A model generated the notes under the pieces. That model was given only the letters and a program-made list of their open reading frames with translations, searched no databases and was not told the origin of the DNA. Shown here piece after piece: positions 1 to 8,162 of a stretch of 55,329 bases of DNA. Made by a program: the position numbers and the translations under genes. Each line of letters opens with the position of its first letter. The stretch's first letter is position 1. The DNA is from UPXZ01 sp964634605 (lineage in GTDB: Bacteria > Bacteroidota > Bacteroidia > Bacteroidales > Paludibacteraceae): assembly GCA_964634605.1 (NCBI GenBank), contig CAZWLJ010000018.1, positions 1 through 55,329 on the forward strand, read 5' to 3'.

Positions 1-166
1 TGTTGAATCATTAAAAAAATGCCCGACTGTCAGATGAAGTCTTAGCTAATACAGCCAAGTACTTATAGCTCCACATCTTAACGAACCGCTGTATACGAGA
101 CCCGTACGTACAGTGGTGTGAGAGGCTCTCCCCGTCAGTGATTACTGGCGGGGCAGTCTACTCGAT
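1..166 (+). mobile_element. Group II intron, 3' end (domains V and VI)
   Basis: The left edge holds the 3' tail of a bacterial group II intron. Domain V spans about 85-117: the arms ACCGCTGTA (85-93) and TACAGTGGT (109-117) pair, an inner TACG/CGTA helix and a two-base bulge (107-108) follow, and the apical loop lies near 97-102. Domain VI is a 10-bp stem (CCCCGTCAGT 130-139 with ACTGGCGGGG 144-153), then a CTACTCGAT end with a likely branch-point A at 160. The intron probably ends at about 166. The reverse-transcriptase gene and 5' part lie outside the window, so subclass and mobility cannot be judged. The intron is on the + strand, opposite to the two genes that follow it. Confidence 0.85.
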
Positions 167-178
167 TGGAAGAAGTTT

Positions 179-469
179 TTATGGATATTTATAAGCAAAA
201 TAAGAAACAATTATTCCTAATATGTTTACAAATATTTGGATTGTCAACCAGTATGCATTTTTTCTCGTTTTAACATCTTCCTTTTTTCTGAAAATTATTA
301 ACATTTCAATAAGCATAAAAAAATTAGCTGTATATAATATCAGTGGAATTAAGAAAATTTTATTATTCTGTGAAAAATACAAAATTAACGAAAAAATTAT
401 AAATATAAATGTAGAAACAAAAGCGATAATTTCTTTTGCAACATTAAAATTTTCAATAGTCTTTTTCAT
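179..469 (-). CDS. Small membrane protein, unknown function
   Basis: A 96-residue protein starting at MKKTIENFN; a longer reading frame runs upstream to 532, but its extra 21 residues look like untranslated leader. After a charged amino end there are three hydrophobic segments (roughly residues 12-33, 38-58 and 72-92), with a KKEDVKTRKN loop between the second and third. No catalytic motif is visible and I do not recognise the family. The stop codon lies only 12 bases from the group II intron's 3' end, so the intron entered just downstream of this gene. The DNA is AT-rich compared with the genes from 2.3 kb onward, which fits acquired DNA. Confidence 0.5.
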   Translation of the reverse strand: MKKTIENFNVAKEIIAFVSTFIFIIFSLILYFSQNNKIFLIPLILYTANFFMLIEMLIIFRKKEDVKTRKNAYWLTIQIFVNILGIIVSYFAYKYP

Positions 470-640
470 ATGTTTATAATTTATTTTATTTTTTATATCA
501 AGGATACATGGAACACGTCGATAATTACACACTTGTTAGTCAAAGTTATTTTAAAAATGACCGTTTCATAATAATTAACATATTAAAAGAATGTGTCTTA
601 TTGGATATTTTCAAATAAGACACATTACAAAACATATTTA

Positions 641-1261
641 TTAACTTACACATTCAACAAATTCATACACGGCAATTGCGAGACCTATATAACCAAGATA
701 ACGCTTTCCCATGACTTTGAGTAACTGTAGTCCTGTTTCCACTGTTGTTAATGCAATTGTTCCTGAAATAATATCATTGATTGCTGATATACCTAACGCT
801 GAAGCGAGGCAACTAAGAGCCCTATTAGCTTTTTGGATAGGTGCTACTTTTTGCATTGAACTATTGCTTTGAGATGGGAAACTTATGAAACATAATGAAA
901 GTTGTGCTTTTTGAGTATCTGACAAATTTAATATTTCTGATTTTTCGATTTCTGATAAATTATTCCATTCATCAGTTTTTTTTATTTGACTGATCATTTC
1001 TGCATACAATTGCTTTCCATTTTCAATTAATGGCGCAATGATTTCTTGAATTTCTTCTTCATTACTTTTTTGTATAACTCTTTGACCACCTAAACTGTCA
1101 GTTACCAAATTTGCTTTTTCAAGTCTGTTAGCAATTGATACTACATCATTAATAGACAAAGGTTGAGTTTTAAGTTCAACTTTCGTAATTTTCTCATTAT
1201 TTACAACTTCTTCGTTATTACAAGATGATAATAACAATGTAATAACAACTAAAATAAACAA
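641..1261 (-). CDS. Orphan lipoprotein, start codon unclear
   Basis: This frame encodes a lipoprotein-type amino end, with a hydrophobic stretch and an LSSC lipobox, followed by a polar, partly helical body and a more hydrophobic carboxy-terminal third rich in Ala, Gly and Ile (about residues 150-206). I do not recognise a family. The frame opens with TTG at 1261. Just upstream in the same frame are codons for KNIFFKRKT, an ideal signal-peptide n-region, but no ATG, GTG or TTG lies between 1261 and the in-frame stop near 1309-1311. The natural start is therefore uncertain: TTG, a rare start codon, or a lost start in a decaying gene. Like its neighbour it is AT-rich and on the minus strand. 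Confidence 0.5.
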   Translation of the reverse strand: MFILVVITLLLSSCNNEEVVNNEKITKVELKTQPLSINDVVSIANRLEKANLVTDSLGGQRVIQKSNEEEIQEIIAPLIENGKQLYAEMISQIKKTDEWNNLSEIEKSEILNLSDTQKAQLSLCFISFPSQSNSSMQKVAPIQKANRALSCLASALGISAINDIISGTIALTTVETGLQLLKVMGKRYLGYIGLAIAVYEFVECVS

Positions 1262-2299
1262 TGTTTTTCTCTTAAAAAAGATGTTTTTTAAAGTTAGCTT
1301 ACTTTCAGAATTTTAATGACGCTGTTTCAGCATATTCCGACAGTTGGAATTGTTCCCAAACTTGCTTTTGAGGCACTTTCTTCATATTTCCTTAACATAA
1401 ATCAAAGTTTTGTTAAATGATTATTAGACAAGTTGTCTGTAAAATTTCTTCCAACGGACAGCGGTATGTTTTTGTTGCCGATTTCGGAGCACGTCACTGT
1501 CAAGCCACGATGAAGTTTGAAGCGAGTCGCAGCAGTTGATTTCAGCAATATCTCGGCAATAAAATATACCGCATGTGTGTGCCCTGCATCAGCAGTTCAC
1601 CCACCACCGTAGGTCTGTAAAAATTCCAAAAGTACAAATTTTTGCGTAAAGATTAACGATGTTGGATGAAAAAAAAATAATTTCCAGAGGGTGCAAGTCT
1701 GACATGGGGGATTTTGTTAAAGAATCCAACACCCGCATTATCTGTTGTTGCGCTGATATCAACAATATTCCTGTATTTTACATCTGTATACGACGAAAAA
1801 GAATGCACGGTATTTTTTGGTGACAGGTACACTGACTACATGAAACGGACAAAAAGATTTATACCTTACATTTTTTAGAGAATACCTCTGTTTCCGAGCT
1901 ATTTCATCGGGTAAAAAATAATGAATCAACATACCATCAGTTATTGACAATCAGCAGAGTAGCAGGCAACCTGCCTGAAACGCCCGATTATCAGGCCTCA
2001 CGGGATTTTCATATTACCCCGGAGAAAATGACGTCTGGCAGTGGCAATTTTTTAATGCATTTTAAACAATATTTCAATCAAATTATATATGTTTGCATCC
2101 GGTATTTTTCAGTACAGATGACGGGGAGAAAATTATGCGGCTGATTTCCGGATAATTCAGGGGTAATGAAATCACTCTGATAATAAATGAATTATGCGGA
2201 GGCTTTTTTTGGGGGGATTCCGGAGCCGGAAATTCAAAAGATATAACCGGAGAATAAATCAGGCTTGATAAGCAGTAATCCTGTAAAATATAAATCATT
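1262..2299. other. Gene-poor accessory spacer
   Basis: About 1 kb without a convincing gene. Short frames at 1759-1950 (-) and 1944-2144 (+) have no signal, domain or spacing that supports them. The stretch contains the small palindrome AGACAAGTTGTCT near 1428-1440, the long inverted repeat 1461-1572 described separately, and a GTTGGAT (1662-1668) / ATCCAAC (1724-1730) inverted pair. A TATGTTTG box at 2088-2095 fits the Bacteroidota -7 consensus, but it lies about 205 bases before the next gene and has no good -33 partner. Confidence 0.5.
1461..1572. repeat. Long imperfect inverted repeat (about 20-bp arms)
   Basis: The left arm (1461-1481, GCGGTAT-G-TTTT-TG-TTGCCGA) and the reverse complement of the right arm (1553-1572, GCGGTAT-A-TTTT-A-TTGCCGA) match at 18 positions, around a spacer of 71 bases. 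TTCCAAC lies 5 bases before the left arm (1449-1455). The size and layout recall integron attC sites or the ends of a small transposon remnant, but the complementary GTTGGAA-type box expected just after the right arm is absent, so neither identity is claimed. Confidence 0.55.
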
Positions 2300-3802
2300 A
2301 TGAAAATGAAACCCGTAACCGCCGTTTTGTTTGTTTTCTTCCTGTCCTTTAGCGTTACAGCCCAGGTACCTTCTGATTTCTGCCAGAAACTTGATAAAAT
2401 CATAGCCGAAGCGGCAAACGGCACATTCAATAATTTCAGAGGAAGCCGGGACAGCGAAAGCAAGACCGAAAGATATAATTCATTGGTTTCTGTTCTGACT
2501 CGCGGTTACATCAATTCCAATGCCGAAACCGGCTGGCATTATTCCGAATTTCTATCCTATTACGAAACAGACACACAAATCTGGTTTGATGCTTTGTCGG
2601 GTTGTTTGCCGAAAAGCAACTGGACAGTTTGCGATGAATCAGTAAAAGACAGCAAACGCTGGATTTTTAAAAATCTCAAATCGCGTGTTTTTATTGAAAT
2701 AGGTCACCCGGGAGTAATGCTGAAAGTATATCTGCAAAAAAACTCCACTGCAAAATGCCTCTGGGGTAACTGCAACAATGGATACGGATCGTATCTGTTT
2801 GAAAATAACGATGTTTACACAGGCGATTTTATTGAGGGACGGCAGAATGGAGTTGGCAAATACACCTGGAGTGCCGACGGCGAATCGTACGACGGATATT
2901 GGCTGAACGGCCGGAAAAACGGTTACGGAACTTATTATGATAAAAATGGAAAAGAAATAAGGCAAGGGTTGATTTATGAAAATACCTGGGTAATGGAGGA
3001 TGTAAATAAAACTCCCAGATTCACGAAAGGAGAAACTGAAAACGGCTTTGGAATGGTTTACGATAACGGGAAGTATCAGATTTGTACCCACAAAGACCGT
3101 TTGCCATCAGGTATGTCGCTCGTATGCAACGAAAATACGGTGTTTGGTAACTATCAAAACGGATTCAACGGATATTGTATCTTTTATTTTCCGAACGGAA
3201 CATCGCATTACGGCTATTTTGTAAACGGACAGATGAAAGGAAAAGGCACCAGGTATTTTAATGACGAAACAAAATTTGAAGGCGATTATGACGGGAAAAA
3301 TGCGGTAGGTAATAAATTCGATAAAAATGATATCCTGCTTCAGAAAGAATCGTGGATAAACGGAACACTGACGGTTGATAATTCACCGGCTGCGCAGTCG
3401 CTTGTAAAGTTTGCCAAATCACTTTCGCTGCTTTGTTCTTCCGACCGTGATAAATTAAGAGGAACCGAAACATCGGACGAAATCAGCATTTCATACAATT
3501 CAACAACAGTGTTACAAGGTGCAGCTTATACCCGCATTGAGGACGATCCCGGATCATTTGTCTATATTATTTCCTCAAAAATGAATTCCAGGCCACTGAC
3601 AAAAACAGTTGCGTTAAGTCAGTATCAATCTGCAATCGACAAAGTGCGGAATTGTTTAAGTTCGGTATGGACAGGAAAAGAAACCGAAAACAAAGATAGC
3701 GGCACCGAAGTGTTTCGAAATTACACCTTCAGCAGCAATATGTATAACTATACTATTGAAGTGGAGGCCTGGTTTAATGATGTTTTTATCAATATCAAAT
3801 AG
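2300..3802 (+). CDS. Secreted MORN-repeat protein
   Basis: A 500-residue protein with a clear signal peptide (about residues 1-22, ending SVTAQ). The middle carries MORN-like repeats: NGYGSYLF, YTGDFIEGRQNGVGKYTW, YDGYWLNGRKNGYGTYYD, and further copies around GNYQNGFNGYCIFYFPNG and YGYFVNGQMKGKGTRYF. The first 150 and last 130 residues match no family I recognise. MORN repeats form a beta-hairpin array used in binding and scaffolding, so an envelope or extracellular binding role is inferred. The next gene, 41 bases downstream on the same strand, also encodes an exported protein, so the two may be co-transcribed. No T9SS tail is evident at the carboxy end. Confidence 0.75.
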   Translation: MKMKPVTAVLFVFFLSFSVTAQVPSDFCQKLDKIIAEAANGTFNNFRGSRDSESKTERYNSLVSVLTRGYINSNAETGWHYSEFLSYYETDTQIWFDALSGCLPKSNWTVCDESVKDSKRWIFKNLKSRVFIEIGHPGVMLKVYLQKNSTAKCLWGNCNNGYGSYLFENNDVYTGDFIEGRQNGVGKYTWSADGESYDGYWLNGRKNGYGTYYDKNGKEIRQGLIYENTWVMEDVNKTPRFTKGETENGFGMVYDNGKYQICTHKDRLPSGMSLVCNENTVFGNYQNGFNGYCIFYFPNGTSHYGYFVNGQMKGKGTRYFNDETKFEGDYDGKNAVGNKFDKNDILLQKESWINGTLTVDNSPAAQSLVKFAKSLSLLCSSDRDKLRGTETSDEISISYNSTTVLQGAAYTRIEDDPGSFVYIISSKMNSRPLTKTVALSQYQSAIDKVRNCLSSVWTGKETENKDSGTEVFRNYTFSSNMYNYTIEVEAWFNDVFINIK

Positions 3803-3843
3803 TTTTTGTTCAATCTGTTACTAATTCAATCAAATCATGAATT

Positions 3844-5949
3844 ATGAAAGCAAAACCATTCATCATCTCTTTTCTTGTGCTGGTTTATACGTTGAATATC
3901 CATGCACAAAATTATAACTGGGATATAGTTTCTGCCGGAACCGACTGCCGGGACGCTGTTTTTGAAAACGATACTGTTTGGGTGGCTACCACAGGAGGCC
4001 TGGTGAAATTTCTGAAAGACGGAACATTTTTGAGATTGTACACAGCCAAAGACGGACTATCTGAAACTGATTGCTTTTGCATTGACAAAGATAATCTGGG
4101 AAACAAGTACATCGGAACGGGGAGGTATGTCTCAAAATTTGACGGAAAAAACTTTGTTTCCATTGGAGACGGAGTAATAAATATTCTGGGAATTCCGTCC
4201 ATCAAAAGTACTCCGGATAATAATGTTGTATTCGCCATTACAGCCGGATATTCAATAGATTTAAGTATTGCGAAATATGACGGCTCACAGACCACCGTTT
4301 CGTCGAACAAAGTGACCCCATCGCTGATGTATGGAATTTCACCGAAATTTGATGCGGATGGAAAATTATGGCTGGTAAATTCAGCCGGAAAATTAATCAT
4401 GTTTGACGGAACTGCAAGTACTGATATGACATACAATCTTAATCCGTCAAACAGTGCTGCCTTCTTTTTTGGCGCCAAAATATTTTTTGATAAAAATAAT
4501 GTTCCCTATCTGAACTTCAGAGACAAATCTGTATCAAAGTTAAACGGAACTCAATGGACTTCGTTAAGTCTTCAGGCAACTAATCTGACTTTTGATTCTC
4601 AGACAAATAATATGGTTGTCGTACGCAATGACTCAATTGTATATTTCAATGCAGGTAACGCTGTCGAAAAAAAAATAAAGCTGAATTATTCTTTTCCGGC
4701 CTGGAATCAGTACATACCCGTGGCATACAACAAATTGATTGATGATGGTCAGATCAGCTGGATATCAACTTCAGCCGGGTGCCTGAAATCAAACAGAACA
4801 ACCGTTACACCACAAATTCCCGCCTCTGTGGCACCCGGGAAAATTACCGGTATGGCTACTGAAACCGGTGGCAAAATCTGGGTTTGCAGTGAGGACGCTA
4901 TTTCTTATCTGGAAAATAACCAGTGGAATGTTATACCCTGGACAACAACCGGGAATACTTACGGAGGAGGACAATGGATGAATATTGACAGTGAAAACAA
5001 AAAATGGTTTGGTACTTACGAAGGAATATTGTGTTACGACAACCAGAACTGGACAAAAATAAATAAATCAAATACTGCTTCAATAAATACAGATTATTTT
5101 ACCTGCAGTTATTTTTCGGGAACAAACAAATGGTTTGGTACTTCAGATTATGGCGTGTATTTATTCAACGGAACCTCGTGGACAAACTTTAGTACCACTA
5201 ACGGACTGCCATCAAACAAAGTTTATTCCATATGTGCAGATGCTACCGGTAAAGTCTGGATAGCCACAGACAAAGGAGTAGCTACCTTCAGCAATTCTGC
5301 CTTGACTACGATAAACAGCCTGAAATCTTACCTGGTTTATGCCGATTCAAAAGGAAGAATCTGGACAGGTCATGATACCTATGTTCAATATTTTGATGGT
5401 TCAGCCTGGAAATCCATCACGAATTATATCACACCCCAACTTCCCACATTCCGTATCAACTTTGGCAATGTTCAGTTTTTAGCCGCAAAAGAAGACGCTG
5501 AGGGAAAGGTATGGTTTGGTTATGGAATGAATTCGTTTGGCGGATACTTTTATTTCGATGGTACCAATATGGTCGATCCGGACAAAGATAATATTACCTA
5601 CGTTCAGGCACCGATGCGATCAGTAATGCTTGATAAACAAAACCGGATATGGCTGGGAGCATTAGGTTGCACGGTGATTGATCAAAATGCTACTGGAGTA
5701 AAAACCGTGTACCGTTGTTTTTCATCCGTATATCCGGCAATTTGTTCTGACTTTCTTCATGTAAAAACCACAGATGCATTAGCAACTCCTTATCAAATAG
5801 CTATTTACAATGATGCAGGTAAAAATATATTCACTTCTGAGCTGAAAGGAATTGAAAATGCCATCAATGTGCATGACTTATCTCCCGGAATATATATTTT
5901 ACAAATAAAAGGAAAAGAGATAAACACACATAAATTCATAAAAAGATAA
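3844..5949 (+). CDS. Secreted two-component-type propeller protein with T9SS sorting domain
   Basis: A 701-residue exported protein with a signal peptide ending NIHAQ. The body has repeated blades of the form 'G.iW..T..Gv..f', for example VWVATTGGLVKF, KWFGTYEGILCYD, KWFGTSDYGVYLF and VWIATDKGVATF, typical of the ligand-binding propeller (Reg_prop) of hybrid two-component sensors. Here there is no transmembrane segment, histidine kinase or regulator after the propeller. The protein instead ends in a T9SS type A sorting domain (about residues 635-701, with YNDAGKNIF, LSPGIYILQIKG and final KFIKR). It is therefore predicted to cross the outer membrane by the type IX system and bind a ligand at or outside the cell surface. 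The ligand is unknown. Confidence 0.85.
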   Translation: MKAKPFIISFLVLVYTLNIHAQNYNWDIVSAGTDCRDAVFENDTVWVATTGGLVKFLKDGTFLRLYTAKDGLSETDCFCIDKDNLGNKYIGTGRYVSKFDGKNFVSIGDGVINILGIPSIKSTPDNNVVFAITAGYSIDLSIAKYDGSQTTVSSNKVTPSLMYGISPKFDADGKLWLVNSAGKLIMFDGTASTDMTYNLNPSNSAAFFFGAKIFFDKNNVPYLNFRDKSVSKLNGTQWTSLSLQATNLTFDSQTNNMVVVRNDSIVYFNAGNAVEKKIKLNYSFPAWNQYIPVAYNKLIDDGQISWISTSAGCLKSNRTTVTPQIPASVAPGKITGMATETGGKIWVCSEDAISYLENNQWNVIPWTTTGNTYGGGQWMNIDSENKKWFGTYEGILCYDNQNWTKINKSNTASINTDYFTCSYFSGTNKWFGTSDYGVYLFNGTSWTNFSTTNGLPSNKVYSICADATGKVWIATDKGVATFSNSALTTINSLKSYLVYADSKGRIWTGHDTYVQYFDGSAWKSITNYITPQLPTFRINFGNVQFLAAKEDAEGKVWFGYGMNSFGGYFYFDGTNMVDPDKDNITYVQAPMRSVMLDKQNRIWLGALGCTVIDQNATGVKTVYRCFSSVYPAICSDFLHVKTTDALATPYQIAIYNDAGKNIFTSELKGIENAINVHDLSPGIYILQIKGKEINTHKFIKR

Positions 5950-5980
5950 AACGCGAAAATACCGGCAATCAGAAATTACC

Positions 5981-6568
5981 ATGAAAAACGAAACCATTCT
6001 GAATATAAAAACAAGAAATGAATGGAGAAACTGGCTTCAGCAGAATTTCGACAGGGAAAACGAAATATGGCTGGTATATGCCAATAAATCATCCGGCGAA
6101 CCACGAATTCCGTACAATGATGCGGTTGAAGAAGCCCTGTGTTTTGGGTGGATAGACAGCATAATCAGATCCCTTGACAAAAACCACGCAATTCAGCGAT
6201 TTACGCCCAGAAAAGCCAATAGCAATTATTCACAACCGAATATAGAACGCCTGAAATGGCTGGCCGAAAAACATCTGATTCATCCCGCGCTGACTGAAAA
6301 AGTTCAGGAGATAATTTCCAGGGAGTTTGTATTCCCAAACGACATCCTGGATGAAATTAAGAAGGATAAAACATTATGGAATAACTACTTACAGTTCCCG
6401 GAATCTTACAAACGAATACGAATTGCCTATATCGACAGTGCACGAAAACGACCCGGGGAATTTACCAAAAGACTCAATAATTTTATTCAGAAGACACGCG
6501 ACAATAAACTGATTCCGGGATTTGGTGGTATCGAAAAGTATTATTACTGCTCAGGTGACCGGCTTTAA
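5981..6568 (+). CDS. YdeI/OmpD-associated family protein
   Basis: A 195-residue soluble protein, full length for the YdeI/OmpD-associated (bacteriocin-protection) family. Diagnostic segments are the amino-terminal EWRNWLQQNFDRENEIWLVYA, the central YNDAVEEALCFGWIDS and the following FTPRKANSNYSQPN. The carboxy-terminal SARKRPGEFTKRL is the usual YdeI end motif. The biochemical role of the family is poorly known; links to antimicrobial-peptide tolerance come from a few members only. The gene follows the propeller gene by 31 bases on the same strand, but nothing connects the two functions. Confidence 0.8.
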   Translation: MKNETILNIKTRNEWRNWLQQNFDRENEIWLVYANKSSGEPRIPYNDAVEEALCFGWIDSIIRSLDKNHAIQRFTPRKANSNYSQPNIERLKWLAEKHLIHPALTEKVQEIISREFVFPNDILDEIKKDKTLWNNYLQFPESYKRIRIAYIDSARKRPGEFTKRLNNFIQKTRDNKLIPGFGGIEKYYYCSGDRL

Positions 6569-6745
6569 GAACGGCTGAAAGTCGGCTTACTGCATATCCG
6601 GAACAGAATCCGGATAAATGATTAGGATACCGAATGAGGTAAAAAGGAGGCGGGCTGATATTTCAGGGATTAATAGAAGATATTGTAATTCATGACCAAT
6701 CCATCACACGAAAATACTTGAGAAATATAATAAAATACTGAAAAT

Positions 6746-7432
6746 ATGAATAAAGTTGTTTTGAAAACAGGCTTGTGGTCAGCTTCAATTTGTCTGATCT
6801 CGTTTATTGTCTGGATTATTTCTTTTACCGGAATTGCAATTCAGTCGCCACTCTTTCACTGGACAAACATTGACGGCTACATTGATTTCGTTGAGAAAAA
6901 CAGCCAGATTTTTCAATACCTGGCAAAATCATTTATGATTGTTTTCAGTCTTTCATATATGATTTTAACACTGGTATTCAGTGAATTAATCAAAGATGAA
7001 AGAAAAATTCTTGTAAAAATTGCCATTGTGTTCTCGGTCATGTTTGCCCTGGTATCGTCGGTCCATTATTTTGTGCAATTAAGTTCTGTCAGATTTGCCA
7101 TCACAGCGAAGAATTATTCAGGATTGGAGCATTTCCTTCAGTCAAATCCGGTTTCGTTTTTATCTTCTGTTAATATGCTTGGCTGGACTTTATTTTTAGG
7201 ACTATCATCGCTTTTCATGTACCTGGCATTGATTCCCGAATTTGCTGCAAAAGGAATAAGGACTGGCTTAATGGTAAATTCTGTTTCGTGCTTGTTCGGG
7301 GCAATTGGGTATCTGTTTCAGATTGATTTATTAACATTTGCTTGTATGAATTTAGGCATCGGATTTGGATTCATATTCATAACTGTGTCATCCATCAGGT
7401 TTTTCAGAAAAATAAAACCGGAAATGAAATAA
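6746..7432 (+). CDS. Integral membrane protein, unknown function
   Basis: A 228-residue protein with about six hydrophobic spans (roughly residues 9-31, 57-78, 89-111, 134-160, 171-187 and 192-216), few charged loops and a basic carboxy end. I recognise no catalytic motif or transporter signature. It stands alone, with about 175 bases upstream and 100 downstream, and a weak hairpin at 6596-6615 separates it from the YdeI-like gene. A small stress-related or sensor membrane protein is possible, but this is not supported beyond topology. Confidence 0.65.
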   Translation: MNKVVLKTGLWSASICLISFIVWIISFTGIAIQSPLFHWTNIDGYIDFVEKNSQIFQYLAKSFMIVFSLSYMILTLVFSELIKDERKILVKIAIVFSVMFALVSSVHYFVQLSSVRFAITAKNYSGLEHFLQSNPVSFLSSVNMLGWTLFLGLSSLFMYLALIPEFAAKGIRTGLMVNSVSCLFGAIGYLFQIDLLTFACMNLGIGFGFIFITVSSIRFFRKIKPEMK

Positions 7433-7534
7433 TCCGCGGAAATACCACGAAGCTTAGACTGTAAAGGTTCACAAAGGTTTGTAGCTACTACAGGCAACAT
7501 TGCCTGATTAATTTAATTTTTTAAACAGCTAATT

Positions 7535-7936
7535 ATGGACAAGACAGATCTGATAAAACATGTTACCGGTCAATTAATCGGAGAGGGTAATCTGAGCATT
7601 ATTGATTCGGCTTTTTCGGCTGATTACACAGCACATAGCGGAGACAGGACTCACAGGGGTCAAAAATTTATCAGGCAATTTACAAAACAACTGAGGACTA
7701 CCATTCCCGACGTAAAAATTGTAAAAACAGAAATTTTAATGCAATCTGAGAATATTCTGACCTGGCAGAGAACATTAAAAGGAACACATAAAGCCGGTTT
7801 AATGGGAATTCCTGCTTCTGATGAGAAAGTTAAATGGTACGAAATAGTTGTATCCCGTTTTGACCACGACAAAATAACTGAAGAGTGGGTGGCATCGGAT
7901 CTGGCTTTCCAGCTGATGCTGAAACAAAAAAGATAA
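7535..7936 (+). CDS. SnoaL-like / ester cyclase family protein
   Basis: A 133-residue single-domain protein of the NTF2-like alpha+beta barrel type, close to SnoaL and 'ester cyclase' proteins. Visible features are an amino-terminal helix, FSADYTAHSGD, RGQKFIRQFTKQLRTTIPDVKI (the 'G...i..f...lr.afPD' pattern), the strand ILTWQRTLKGTHKAGLMGIPAS, and the closing EIVVSRFDHDKITEEWVASD. Members bind small hydrophobic ligands and sometimes act as cyclases or isomerases. The substrate cannot be inferred here because the neighbours form no biosynthetic set. Confidence 0.7.
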   Translation: MDKTDLIKHVTGQLIGEGNLSIIDSAFSADYTAHSGDRTHRGQKFIRQFTKQLRTTIPDVKIVKTEILMQSENILTWQRTLKGTHKAGLMGIPASDEKVKWYEIVVSRFDHDKITEEWVASDLAFQLMLKQKR

Positions 7937-8162
7937 AACAAAAACCGGATACTCTGACAGCATTTTGTATTCCGGATATAGTTTTCAAAAACACCGGATT
8001 TTGAGATTTTCAAATAAGGTCTGATTGTTCTGATTTTCTCTGCGAATAGATGTGTAGCACAGGATAAAATTGACGTACGCGTGAAAATGATTGACTGCAA
8101 AGCCGATCACTGGCTGTCAGGATATGCCGGAAATGCAAATTTACTATCGTTCAAAAAAACAA

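Noticed and set aside
1449..1668. Integron attC site: TTCCAAC (1449-1455) with GTTGGAT (1662-1668) as core boxes
   Set aside because: The boxes are 220 bases apart and are not symmetric around the inverted repeat; the box expected just after 1572 is missing. Kept only as a hypothesis in the findings.
1759..2144. Two short frames of 63 and 66 codons on opposite strands
   Set aside because: No recognisable domain, signal peptide or sensible spacing; composition looks non-coding.
3912..4478. 188-codon antisense frame across the propeller gene
   Set aside because: Shadow of a repeat-containing gene whose + strand translation shows signal peptide, blades and sorting domain.
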